Shown: positions 1 through 10,582 of the stretch, in pieces
Numbering within the stretch: position 1 is the stretch's first letter
How the letters are laid out: each line of letters starts with the position of its first letter
Origin: Pseudomonas oryzihabitans
GTDB lineage: Bacteria > Pseudomonadota > Gammaproteobacteria > Pseudomonadales > Pseudomonadaceae
DNA length: 64,000 bases
Direction of reading: 5' to 3'
NCBI RefSeq assembly: GCF_007665395.1
Contig: NZ_VDND01000007.1
Coordinates: 222,711-286,710 of the forward strand
Position numbers and translations under genes: made by a program
Notes under the pieces: generated by a model
What the model was told of the DNA's origin: nothing
Seen by the model: the letters and a program-made list of their open reading frames with translations, nothing else
Database searches by the model: none

Positions 1-956
1 AGCAGGTCGAGATCGTTGTTGCTGGCCGCGCCGTCGGTGCCGATGGCGACGTTGACGCCGGCCTGCCAGAGGCGCTCCACCGGGCAGAAGCCGCTGGCCA
101 GCTTGAGGTTGGATTCCGGGCTGTGGATGACATGGCTGTTGGTCTCGACCAGGTTTTCCAGATCCTCGTCGTCCACCTGGGTCATGTGCACCGCCTGGAA
201 GCGCGGCCCGAGCAGGCCCAGGCGGCGCAGCCGGGTGAGCGGCCGCTCGCCGGTCTGCTCCAGCGCCTGCTGCACCTCGAAGGCGGTCTCGTGGACGTGC
301 ATCTGGATCGGCGCCTGCAACTGCTCGGCCAGCACCAGGATCTCCGCGAGCTTGGCATCGGCGACGGTATAGGGCGCATGGGGGCCGAAGGCCACGCTGA
401 TGCGCTCGTGCAGCTTCATGTCGTCGAACAGTTCCAGGCCGCGGCGGATCATGTCGTCCGCGGTGCGGGCGCCGGGAATCGGGAAATCGAGGATCGGCAG
501 GCAGACCTGGGCGCGCACCCCGGTGCGGTGGATCGCTTCGCAAGCCACCTGCGGGTAGAAGTACATGTCCGAGAAGCAGGTGATGCCGCCGCGGATCTGC
601 TCGGCGATGGCCAGGGTGGTGCCGTCGCGGACGAAGTCCTCGTCGACCCAGCGGCCCTCGGCCGGCCAGATGTGATCCTGCAGCCAGGTCTGCAGCGGCA
701 GGTCGTCGGCCATGCCGCGGAACAGCGTCATGGCGGCGTGACCGTGGGCGTTGATCAGGCCGGGAATCAGTACCTTGCCCGGCAGCTCCAGGGTTTCCTT
801 GGCCGGCTGGCGCAAGGCCTCGGCGCGCGGCGCGAGCAGGGCGATGCAGCCATCGCGCACGCCCAGGGCGTAGTCGCGCAGGACCACTCCCGCGGGCTCC
901 ACCGGCACGATCCAGCTGGGGAGCAACAAGAGGTCCAGGGGCGCGGGGGTGGGCAT
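1..956 (-). CDS. mtaD: TRZ/ATZ-family amidohydrolase, probable 5'-methylthioadenosine deaminase (3' end beyond window)
   Basis: Metal-dependent deaminase of the amidohydrolase superfamily. In Pseudomonas the homologue turns 5'-methylthioadenosine into 5'-methylthioinosine. Reading the minus strand from the ATG at 954-956 gives about 318 codons before the window edge. They include the metal-binding INAHGHAAM motif, an MHVHET motif (second metal/substrate site) and GTDGAASNNDLDL, where the catalytic Asp of the family lies, so only the C-terminal quarter or so is missing. It is divergent from mtnA, which acts later in the same MTA salvage route; this pairing supports the substrate. Deamination of S-adenosylhomocysteine or another purine cannot be excluded from sequence alone. 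The gene is cut by the window edge, not truncated in the genome as far as can be seen. Confidence 0.85.
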   Translation of the reverse strand, partial: MPTPAPLDLLLLPSWIVPVEPAGVVLRDYALGVRDGCIALLAPRAEALRQPAKETLELPGKVLIPGLINAHGHAAMTLFRGMADDLPLQTWLQDHIWPAEGRWVDEDFVRDGTTLAIAEQIRGGITCFSDMYFYPQVACEAIHRTGVRAQVCLPILDFPIPGARTADDMIRRGLELFDDMKLHERISVAFGPHAPYTVADAKLAEILVLAEQLQAPIQMHVHETAFEVQQALEQTGERPLTRLRRLGLLGPRFQAVHMTQVDDEDLENLVETNSHVIHSPESNLKLASGFCPVERLWQAGVNVAIGTDGAASNNDLDL

Positions 957-986
957 CTGCGGCGGTTCCGTGAGGGGCGAGCCGGC

Positions 987-1042
987 AGTATAGCGGTCCT
1001 TGCGGCGCTACCGCTAAATCCCCGCGCCGATGCCGGTATACT
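987..1042. promoter_or_regulatory. Divergent promoter region between mtaD and mtnA
   Basis: The 118-bp gap between the two starts contains TATACT in both orientations: plus strand at 1037-1042 (towards mtnA) and minus strand near 987-992 (towards mtaD). These fit sigma-70 -10 hexamers. No convincing -35 hexamer is seen at 17 bp for either, so this is a tentative call. Confidence 0.35.
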
Positions 1043-1074
1043 GGCGGGCTATAGATTCAGGTCGAGGAGAGATC

Positions 1075-2148
1075 ATGCGAGAGCGTCTGCTGGCGGCGGA
1101 AAAGGTCAAGGCGATCGACTGGCGGGACGGTGCCCTGCACCTGCTCGATCAGCGCCTGTTGCCGCTGCGCGAACACTGGGTCGCCTGTCACAGCGCCGCC
1201 GAGGTGGCCCAGGCCATCCGCGACATGCTGGTCCGCGGGGCACCCGCCATCGGCATCAGCGCGGCCTACGGCGTGGTGCTGGGGGCCCGGCAGCGCGCGG
1301 CGGCCGGTGAGAACTGGGCGGAAACGGTCACCGCTGACTTCGAACTGCTGGCCGCTTCGCGCCCCACCGCGGTCAATCTGTTCTGGGCGCTCAACCGGAT
1401 GCGCGAGCGGCTGGCGCGGACGGCCGGGGAGGGCGCCCTGGCGGCGCTGGAGGCGGAGGCCGTGGCCATCCACCTGAGCGATCGCGAGGCCAACCTGACC
1501 ATGGCGCAACTGGGTGTCGAGCTGATCCGCAAGCATGACACCAGCAAGCAGACCTTCCTCACCCACTGCAACACCGGCGCCCTGGCCACCGGGGGCTTCG
1601 GCACCGCCCTGGGCGTCCTGCGCGCGGCGCATCTGGACGGCCTGGTGGAGTGCGTCCACGCCGACGAGACCCGCCCCTGGCTGCAGGGCTCGCGGCTCAC
1701 CGCCTGGGAGCTGGCCGGGGAGGGCATCCCGGTCAGCCTCAACGCCGACGCCGCGGCGGCGCACCTGATGAAGACGCGCAACGTCGCCTGGGTGATCGTC
1801 GGCGCCGACCGCATCACCGCCAATGGCGACGTGGCCAACAAGATCGGCACCTACAACCTGGCGGTCATCGCCATGCACCATGGCGTACGCTTCATGGTGG
1901 TGGCGCCCAGCTCCACCATCGACATGCAGCTGGCCTCGGGCGACGACATCCCCATCGAGGAGCGCCCCGGGCAAGAGCTGCTGGAGGCCGGTGGCCAGCG
2001 CATCGCCGCCGAGGTAGAGGCCTTCAACCCGGTGTTCGACGTGACGCCCGCGGATCTCATCGATGCCATCGTCACCGAGCGCGGCGTGGTGGAGCGACCG
2101 GATGCCAAGAAGATGGCCGAGTTGATGAATCGTCGGCGCCTGCATTGA
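1075..2148 (+). CDS. mtnA: Methylthioribose-1-phosphate isomerase
   Basis: Converts 5-methylthioribose-1-phosphate to methylthioribulose-1-phosphate in methionine salvage; cytosolic, of the eIF2B-like fold. The 357-residue length is usual for MtnA. The active-site motifs are present: HCNTGALATGG with Cys at about residue 165, and VGADRI with Asp at about 245. The ATG at 1075 was chosen because AGGAGAG lies just upstream; a longer in-frame reading from 1030 has no such site. It is divergent from the methylthioadenosine deaminase gene and precedes gyrA, as in other pseudomonads. Confidence 0.95.
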   Translation: MRERLLAAEKVKAIDWRDGALHLLDQRLLPLREHWVACHSAAEVAQAIRDMLVRGAPAIGISAAYGVVLGARQRAAAGENWAETVTADFELLAASRPTAVNLFWALNRMRERLARTAGEGALAALEAEAVAIHLSDREANLTMAQLGVELIRKHDTSKQTFLTHCNTGALATGGFGTALGVLRAAHLDGLVECVHADETRPWLQGSRLTAWELAGEGIPVSLNADAAAAHLMKTRNVAWVIVGADRITANGDVANKIGTYNLAVIAMHHGVRFMVVAPSSTIDMQLASGDDIPIEERPGQELLEAGGQRIAAEVEAFNPVFDVTPADLIDAIVTERGVVERPDAKKMAELMNRRRLH

Positions 2149-2183
2149 GGTGATCGCGAGGGGCGGATACGTCCCTGAATGTG

Positions 2184-2190
2184 TTAGAAT
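2184..2190 (+). promoter_or_regulatory. Possible gyrA -10 region
   Basis: TTAGAAT lies in the short AT-rich stretch of the 232-bp mtnA-gyrA gap, about 25 bp before the structured leader begins. It is positioned as a -10 element, but no good -35 hexamer accompanies it. Weak call. Confidence 0.3.
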
Positions 2191-2214
2191 TTCGCTCTTT
2201 GCACAGGCTTCGTT

Positions 2215-2305
2215 CGAAAGCCGTCTGCAGGCGGTGATGCCGTGCAGGAAACCGGCTTGAGCGGCGTCTCAGCGCCGGTGGCAGGCGCCGCCAGACGGGC
2301 TTTCG
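2215..2305 (+). ncRNA. Structured gyrA leader RNA (probable gyrA RNA motif)
   Basis: The gyrA 5' leader holds a long imperfect inverted repeat. The arm at 2215-2234 (CGAAAGCC, GTCTG, GGCGG blocks) pairs with 2288-2305 (CCGCC, AGAC, GGGCTTTCG). Inside it a second stem pairs ACCGGC at 2251-2256 with GCCGGT at 2274-2279, capped by TGAG/CTCA. A conserved structured RNA called the gyrA motif is described upstream of gyrA in Pseudomonadales. This element has the right gene, place and architecture, though I cannot run a covariance model. Function unknown; probably a cis-regulator of gyrA. Confidence 0.65.
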
Positions 2306-2380
2306 CCGCTTCTATTCCAGGCTCGGCCGACATGCGGGCGAGCCCTAGCGCTTTTCAGATCAGAAGGAACCAGGCTTCTC

Positions 2381-5217
<2,837 letters not shown>

Positions 5218-5221
<4 letters not shown>

Positions 5222-6303
5222 GCAAGCGTGCCTACAACTTCTGTGCCGGCCCGGCGGCCCTGCCCGAAGCTGTGCTGCGCCAGGCCCAGGCCGATCTGCT
5301 GGATTGGCAGGGCCGTGGCCTGTCGGTGATGGAGATGAGCCACCGCGGTGAGGACTTCACCGCGATCTCGAGCCAGGCCGAAGCCGACCTGCGCGAGTTG
5401 CTGGTCATCCCCAATAACTACAAGGTGCTGTTCCTGCAGGGCGGCGCCAGCCTGCAATTCGCCCAACTGGCGATGAACCTGATGCCCGAGGGCGGCAAGG
5501 CCGACTACATTGACACCGGCATCTGGTCGCGCAAGGCCATCGAGCAGGCGCAGCACTATGGCGCCGTCAACGTCGCCGCCAGCGCCAAGCAGTACGACTA
5601 CTTCGCCATTCCCGGGCAGAACGAGTGGCAGCTGTCCAAGGACGCCGCCTATGTGCACTACACGCCCAACGAGACCATCGGTGGCCTGGAGTTCGACTGG
5701 ATCCCGGAGGTCGGCGACGTGCCCCTGGTGGCGGATGCCTCTTCCGACATCCTCTCGCGCCCGCTGGACGTCTCGCGCTTCGGCCTGATCTACGCCGGCG
5801 CCCAGAAGAACATCGGGCCGAGCGGCCTGGTGGTGGTGATCGTCCGCGAAGACCTGCTGGGTCGCGCCCGCGCCGCTTGCCCGACGCTGCTCGACTACAA
5901 GGTCGAGGCCGACAGCGGCTCCATGTACAACACCCCGGCGACCTTCTCCTGGTACCTCTCGGGGCTGGTGTTCAAGTGGCTCAAGGAGCAGGGCGGCCTG
6001 CCCGCCATGGAACGCCTGAATCGCCAGAAGAAGGACCTGCTGTACGGCTTCATCGACGGCAGCGACTTCTACAGCAACCCCATCGCCAGGAACGATCGCT
6101 CCTGGATGAACGTGCCCTTCCGCCTGGCCGACGAGCGCCTGGACAAGGCCTTCCTCAAGGGCGCCGAAGAGCGTGGGCTGCTGTACCTGCAAGGGCACCG
6201 CTCGGTGGGAGGCATGCGCGCCTCCATCTACAACGCCGTCACCCTGGAGGCCGTCGAGGCCCTGGTGACCTACCTGGCCGAATTCGAGAAGGAGCACGGC
6301 TGA
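5218..6303 (+). CDS. serC: Phosphoserine aminotransferase
   Basis: PLP enzyme that converts 3-phosphohydroxypyruvate and glutamate to phosphoserine (serine pathway) and also acts in PLP synthesis. At 361 residues it is full length. The N-terminal NFCAGPAALP motif is typical, and the PLP lysine is about Lys197 in GAQKNIGPSG. It overlaps gyrA by 4 bp (ATGA) and is followed two bases later by pheA, so gyrA-serC-pheA is one transcription unit, as in P. aeruginosa. Confidence 0.97.
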
Positions 6304-6305
6304 TC

Positions 6306-7400
6306 ATGTCGGAACACGAGCTCAAGGCCCTGCGCCTGCGCATCGACAGTCTGGACGAACGCATCCAGGAGCTGATCAGCGAACGCGCCCGCTGCGCCCA
6401 GGACGTGGCGCGGGTCAAGATGGCGACGCTGGCGGAGGGCGAGAAGCCCGTGTTCTATCGACCCGAGCGCGAGGCCCAGGTCCTCAAGCGGGTGATGGAG
6501 CGCAATGGCGGTCCGGTCCGCGACGAGGACATGGCGCGGCTGTTCCGCGAGATCATGTCCTGCTGCCTGGCCCTGGAAGAACCGCTGCACGTGGCCTACC
6601 TCGGCCCGGAAGGCACCTTCTCCCAGGCCGCAGCGCTCAAGCATTTCGGCAAGGCGGTGGTGACCCGGCCGATGGCGGCCATCGACGAGGTGTTCCGCGA
6701 GGTCGCCGCCGGCGCTTCCAACTTCGGCGTGGTGCCGGTGGAGAACTCCACCGAGGGCGCGGTCAATCACACCCTCGACAGCTTCCTCGAACACAACCTG
6801 TCGATCTGTGGCGAGGTGGAGCTGCGTATCCACCACCACCTGCTGATCGGCGAGAACACCAAGGCCGACAGCATCACCCGCATCTATTCCCACGCCCAGT
6901 CGCTGGCCCAGTGCCGCAAGTGGCTGGACTCCTACTACCCGAGCGTCGAGCGGGTGGCGGTGGCCAGCAATGCCGAGGCGGCGCGGCGGGTGAAGGGCGA
7001 GTGGAACAGTGCAGCCATCGCCGGCGACATGGCGGCCTCGCTCTATGGGCTGACCCCCGTGCAGCAGAAGATCGAGGATCGGCCGGACAATTCCACCCGC
7101 TTCCTCATTATCGGCAACCAGGACGTGCCGCCCAGTGGCGACGACAAGACCTCCATCATCGTCTCCATGCAGAACAAGCCCGGCGCCCTGCACGAGCTGC
7201 TGCTGCCCTTCCACGCCAACAACATCGACCTCAGCCGAATCGAGACGCGGCCTTCGCGCAGCGGCAAGTGGACCTATGTCTTCTTCATCGACTTCCTCGG
7301 CCACCAGGCCGATCCGCTGATCCGCGATGTTCTGGAGCGCCTGTCCACCAGCGCCGTGGCGCTCAAGGTCCTCGGCTCCTACCCCCGCGCTGTACTCTGA
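6306..7400 (+). CDS. pheA: Bifunctional chorismate mutase / prephenate dehydratase (P-protein)
   Basis: Makes phenylpyruvate from chorismate for phenylalanine synthesis. The 364 residues show an N-terminal AroQ chorismate mutase helix bundle (about 1-90, LRIDSLDERIQELISERARC region), the prephenate dehydratase domain starting at YLGPEGTFSQAA with the TRF motif in DNSTRFLIIG, and a C-terminal ACT domain with the IETRP feedback-binding motif (IESRP in many homologues). The ATG at 6306 follows GAAGGAG at the end of serC. The usual Pseudomonas neighbour downstream (hisC and an aroA/tyrA gene) is absent here. Confidence 0.97.
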   Translation: MSEHELKALRLRIDSLDERIQELISERARCAQDVARVKMATLAEGEKPVFYRPEREAQVLKRVMERNGGPVRDEDMARLFREIMSCCLALEEPLHVAYLGPEGTFSQAAALKHFGKAVVTRPMAAIDEVFREVAAGASNFGVVPVENSTEGAVNHTLDSFLEHNLSICGEVELRIHHHLLIGENTKADSITRIYSHAQSLAQCRKWLDSYYPSVERVAVASNAEAARRVKGEWNSAAIAGDMAASLYGLTPVQQKIEDRPDNSTRFLIIGNQDVPPSGDDKTSIIVSMQNKPGALHELLLPFHANNIDLSRIETRPSRSGKWTYVFFIDFLGHQADPLIRDVLERLSTSAVALKVLGSYPRAVL

Positions 7401-7413
7401 CGGCGCCTGCGCC

Positions 7414-7445
7414 GGTTGCGGGCGTCAGCGTCGACGCACGCAACC
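7414..7445. terminator. Hairpin between convergent pheA and DUF4124 gene
   Basis: GGTTGCG at 7414-7420 pairs with CGCAACC at 7439-7445, and GCGTC at 7422-7426 with GACGC at 7433-7437. It sits at the meeting point of two convergent genes and overlaps the last codons of the minus-strand one. There is no T-run, so a bidirectional terminator is only suggested. Confidence 0.4.
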
Positions 7446-7901
7446 CCGGTCATCGAAGGTGACCAGGCGCGAGCGCTCCTTGCGCGTGCGGCCCTCGTAG
7501 TGATAGCGGGTCAGGGTATCCAGTTGGGAGATCCGCTGCGGTTGTCCCAGGGCGCTTTCCACGTCTGAGCGGTTCATGCCCAGCCTGACCTGTCCCCGGA
7601 TGATCGCCTGCCGCCTTTCGCGGGCGCTGAGCAGGTCACCGCACCCATCCGTCCTGGCTGCCACCACCGTCGGCGCGCGGGGCGCCTCCCGGCGCGGCGT
7701 GGCTTTGGGTTTCGCCATCAGCGTGGGCTTGGCGCCGCCGGGACGGGGATTGTCCGCCCGTTGCAGACGGATGTTGCTGTCCGAGGCGCAACCGCTGGCG
7801 GAGAAGGTGAGGTGCCCGGCGGCATCCTCGCAGCGGTAGACCGTCGCCGCTTCCAGGGGCGTGCAGCCCAGCAGCAGGCCGAATGCGAGCAACTTTTTCA
7901 T
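7425..7901 (-). CDS. DUF4124 domain-containing exported protein
   Basis: A 158-residue protein of unknown function. The N-terminus (MKKLLAFGLLLGCTPLEA) is a signal peptide; LLGC could be a weak lipobox, or cleavage could occur after LEA. The short segment ATVYRCEDAAGHLTFSASGC matches the DUF4124 pattern, where a Cys pair is common. The C-terminal half (GQVRLGMNRSDVESALGQP, then strands around YHYEGRTRKERSRLVTFDD) resembles the SmpA/BamE-like fold, as in other DUF4124 proteins. The start was chosen for GGAGGA upstream of the ATG at 7899-7901. Single gene, convergent with pheA. Confidence 0.8.
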   Translation of the reverse strand: MKKLLAFGLLLGCTPLEAATVYRCEDAAGHLTFSASGCASDSNIRLQRADNPRPGGAKPTLMAKPKATPRREAPRAPTVVAARTDGCGDLLSARERRQAIIRGQVRLGMNRSDVESALGQPQRISQLDTLTRYHYEGRTRKERSRLVTFDDRGCVRRR

Positions 7902-8191
7902 GAGCCGTCCTCCTTGACGTGGTCGGGTCAAGCTTAGCGAAGTCGGGGATGCGCGACGAGGGCCTGAACCACGGCTTTTTCGACCGCGCAAAACCCTTGC
8001 AAATTGCTGTTTTGACAACCTTTTGCCTTCGCGCCCGCTGCCGGTCCGGTGTATCATCCCCGCCGTCAGCCCCGCCGGGGCAGTGGTCACCCCCCCTTAT
8101 GGACTTACCCAGTCAACACCTAATCGTCTTTCTCGTCCCGTTGTTGAAATAGGGTTCGTCGGTGCGCTCCGCCGGCGGGCCGGAGTGCGCT
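7902..8191 (+). other. 290-bp gap upstream of mgtE and the DUF4124 gene
   Basis: Non-coding region between divergent genes. An AT-richer core (about 7975-8030) contains TTGACA at 8012-8017 and TTGCAA at 7997-8002. TGTATCAT lies near 8050. No pair has the 16-18 bp spacing of a sigma-70 promoter, so no specific promoter is assigned. The roughly 140 bases before mgtE could form a leader; I see no known riboswitch signature. Confidence 0.3.
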
Positions 8192-9637
8192 ATGACCGCA
8201 GTGAACGAAGCAGAAATCAGAAAACCCCACGAGACGCTGCAAGAGCGGCTCGCCCAGGTCGTCGAGTTGCTGGAGCGCTACGACCTCGCCGTCGAGGCGC
8301 GTGAAGACCAGGACCGCGCCCGCGTGTCCCCCGCCGATATTCCCGAAGAAGGCCTCGAAGAGCTGCGTGCCCGCCTGGACGAGCTGCACCCCGCCGACGT
8401 CGCCTTCATTCTCGAAGCCCTGCCGCGCGAGGATCGCCTGACCGTCTGGGGACTGGTCAGGACCGAGCGTGATGGCGAGATCCTGCTCGAGGTCTCGGAC
8501 GCCGTCCGCGAGACGCTGATCGCCGACATGGACGATCAGGAAATCCTCGCGGTGGCTGGCCAGCTCGATGCCGACGAACTCGCCGACCTGGCGCCGGACC
8601 TGCCACGCGATGTCGTCCACGAGCTCATGGAGGCCCTCGACGCCCAGCAGCGCGAGCGGGTGCGCTCCGCCCTGTCCTACGAAGAGGACCAGGTCGGCGC
8701 GCTGATGGACTTCGAGATGGTGACCATCCGCGACGACGTCGCCCTGGAGGTGGTGCTGCGCTACCTGCGGCGGCTGAAGGAGTTGCCCGACCACACCGAC
8801 AAGCTGTTCGTCGTCGACAACGACAGCATCCTCAAGGGCGTGCTGCCGATCAAGCGCCTGCTGGTCAACGACCCGGAAAAGCTGGTCGCCGAGGTCATGG
8901 CCAAGGAGGCGGTGGCCTTCCATCCCGACGGGGACGCCTATGACGCCGCCCAGGCGTTCGAGCGCTACGACCTGGTCTCGGCGCCGGTGGTGGACAAGAA
9001 CGGCAAGCTGATCGGGCGTCTCACCATCGACGAGATGGTCGACCTGATCCGCGAGGAGAGCGAAAGCGAAGTCCTCAACATGGCCGGTCTGCGCGAGGAC
9101 GAGGATGTCTTCGCCTCAGTGTGGAAGTCGGTCGGCAACCGCTGGACCTGGCTCGCTACCAACCTCATCACCGCCTTCATCGCCTCGCGGGTGATCGGCC
9201 TCTTCGAAGGCTCGATCGAGAAGCTGGTGGCCCTGGCCGCGCTCATGCCCATCGTCGCCGGCATCGGTGGCAACTCGGGCAACCAGGCCATCACCATGAT
9301 CGTGCGCGCCATGGCACTCGGGCAGATCAGCGTCACCAACACCACCCGGTTGCTGCGCAAGGAAATGGGCGTCGCCCTGTGCAACGGGGTGATCTGGGGT
9401 GGGGTGATCGGGCTGGTGGCCTTCTACCTGTACAGCAGCTGGTCACTGGGGCTGGTGATGATGGGCGCCATGACCCTGAATCTGCTGCTCGCCGCCTTCA
9501 TGGGGGTATTGATTCCCATGACCCTGCAGCGCTTCGGTCGCGACCCGGCCATGGGGTCGAGCGTCCTCATCACCGCCGTGACCGACAGTGGTGGTTTCTT
9601 CATCTTCTTGGGGCTCGCCACCCTGTTCCTGATGTAG
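8192..9637 (+). CDS. mgtE: Magnesium channel/transporter MgtE
   Basis: Inner-membrane Mg2+ channel gated by cytosolic Mg2+. The 481 residues show the N-terminal MgtE superhelical domain (LHPADVAFILEALP region), two CBS domains (about 140-260), a connecting helix and a C-terminal membrane domain with five predicted helices. The channel signature GIGGNSGNQ begins at about residue 357. The start at 8192 has GGAG six bases upstream; the reading frame is open earlier but without a better site. In other pseudomonads mgtE lies near lysC-rsmA and tRNA genes; here it lies between pheA and amrZ. Confidence 0.95.
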   Translation: MTAVNEAEIRKPHETLQERLAQVVELLERYDLAVEAREDQDRARVSPADIPEEGLEELRARLDELHPADVAFILEALPREDRLTVWGLVRTERDGEILLEVSDAVRETLIADMDDQEILAVAGQLDADELADLAPDLPRDVVHELMEALDAQQRERVRSALSYEEDQVGALMDFEMVTIRDDVALEVVLRYLRRLKELPDHTDKLFVVDNDSILKGVLPIKRLLVNDPEKLVAEVMAKEAVAFHPDGDAYDAAQAFERYDLVSAPVVDKNGKLIGRLTIDEMVDLIREESESEVLNMAGLREDEDVFASVWKSVGNRWTWLATNLITAFIASRVIGLFEGSIEKLVALAALMPIVAGIGGNSGNQAITMIVRAMALGQISVTNTTRLLRKEMGVALCNGVIWGGVIGLVAFYLYSSWSLGLVMMGAMTLNLLLAAFMGVLIPMTLQRFGRDPAMGSSVLITAVTDSGGFFIFLGLATLFLM

Positions 9638-9654
9638 GGCAGGGCGGACTGCAA

Positions 9655-9681
9655 CAGGCTACCCGGCCGCGGGGCAGCCTG
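9655..9681. terminator. Hairpin between convergent mgtE and amrZ
   Basis: CAGGCT at 9655-9660 pairs with AGCCTG at 9676-9681; inside, CCCG (9662-9665) pairs with CGGG (9670-9673). It lies between two convergent stop codons, as expected of a shared terminator, but lacks a T-run. Confidence 0.45.
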
Positions 9682-9688
9682 GACGCGC

Positions 9689-10003
9689 TCAGGAGGCGGC
9701 GTCGATATCGTGGGCGATCAGCGAGATCAGGGCGTTCTGCTGGCGACCGGACAGCTGCCGAAAGCGCTGCAGCAATTCCCGCTCGTTGGCGGTGATCTCC
9801 GGACTGTCCAGGCGTAACCCGGGTTCGTCGCCGAGGGCACCCTCTTGCTGCAAGCTCTGCTCGAGGCGCGCGATGATTTCGGAGTTCATGCTGCGGTGGT
9901 GGTTGCGGGCCACATCCGCGATGCGCTCTCGCATGCCCTCGGGCAGACGCACGACGAACTTGTCAGCGGTACGGCTTGAGTAGGATCTAATGGCCTGGGT
10001 CAT
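9689..10003 (-). CDS. amrZ: Ribbon-helix-helix regulator AmrZ
   Basis: Arc-family DNA-binding protein that in P. aeruginosa activates algD and twitching genes and represses fleQ, psl genes and its own promoter. The 104 residues begin with a flexible tail. The RHH core follows, with the DNA-contact strand in SSRTADKFVVRLPEGMR and the helix in NHHRSMNSEIIARLEQSL. The C-terminal oligomerisation tail is ELLQRFRQLSGRQQNAL. The match to P. aeruginosa AmrZ from memory is near-complete over the core. The 7-gene operon and the flagellar regulon it may control lie just downstream. No strong ribosome binding site precedes the ATG at 10001-10003. Confidence 0.93.
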   Translation of the reverse strand: MTQAIRSYSSRTADKFVVRLPEGMRERIADVARNHHRSMNSEIIARLEQSLQQEGALGDEPGLRLDSPEITANERELLQRFRQLSGRQQNALISLIAHDIDAAS

Positions 10004-10124
10004 TGAGGTACTTCATCTGGAGTCTAAAATCAGTGAAGGCGTTAGCCCTCGTCTCGTTCCGCTAGCACTCACGGCACCTTGGGATCGGTATGACCTGTCC
10101 CTAGGTATCTGTTTTTATTGACGT

Positions 10125-10151
10125 CAATTTACCGACGTACTCGGTAAATTG
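10125..10151. promoter_or_regulatory. 11-bp perfect inverted repeat upstream of amrZ
   Basis: CAATTTACCGA at 10125-10135 is followed, after CGTAC, by its exact complement TCGGTAAATTG at 10141-10151. It lies about 120 bp upstream of the amrZ start in an AT-rich stretch and about 110 bp before the tRNA gene. It could be a regulator binding site or part of a terminator or leader. No T-run follows. Confidence 0.5.
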
Positions 10152-10262
10152 CAAAGCCGCTGAAGAACTTCCTGCCTCCGTCGGTCCTGCCGTGACTGCC
10201 TGGCTGCCTGAACCGAAACATGACAAACCTTCCGCTGCTCGTTACCATGAGCGCCCTTTCCT

Positions 10263-10339
10263 GTCCCAGTAGCTCAATTGGATAGAGCATCCCCCTCCTA
10301 AGGGGAAGGTTGGTGGTTCGACCCCACTCTGGGACACCA
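10263..10339 (+). tRNA. tRNA-Arg (anticodon CCU)
   Basis: A 77-base cloverleaf with encoded CCA. The acceptor GTCCCAG pairs with CTGGGAC; the D-arm stem is GCTC/GAGC. The anticodon stem TCCCC/GGGGA encloses CTCCTAA, giving CCT (reads AGG). The T-arm is GGTGG/CCACT with the TTCGACC loop. This rare-codon tRNA is a common integration target for genomic islands, but no integrase is seen nearby. Confidence 0.95.
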
Positions 10340-10582
10340 GATTCCATTCCAGTACCTCTCCTCGCCGTCCGACGTCAACTGCTCTTGCCGAAACGTTACA
10401 GCAGTGTCGAAGGATAGGGCAAAAACAGCGACCTTGTCCGACTTCCAGGCTCTTCCCGCAACGATTTGTGGCTGTGATCACAGCGTAGAGCAGCAGAACA
10501 AAACCTGCTGAATTTATCTGTACTCTCCGATGGCTAATCGTCTGCATTGCAAGAATCTGGAGCGCCTCTGGAGGTTCGCGTT
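10340..10582 (+). other. 243-bp gap between tRNA-Arg and the glycosyltransferase operon
   Basis: Non-coding and AT-richer than its surroundings. It holds a 14-bp perfect palindrome GCTGTGATCACAGC at 10471-10484, which could be an operator for the downstream operon. Its TGTGA and TCACA half-sites abut, so it does not fit the CRP/Vfr spacing. No clear -35/-10 pair is seen. Confidence 0.4.

Noticed and set aside
8011..8055. Sigma-70 promoter TTGACA ... TATCAT before mgtE
   Set aside because: The hexamers are about 35 bp apart, twice the workable spacing.
10471..10484. CRP/Vfr binding site
   Set aside because: TGTGA and TCACA half-sites abut; the Vfr/CRP consensus needs six bases between them.
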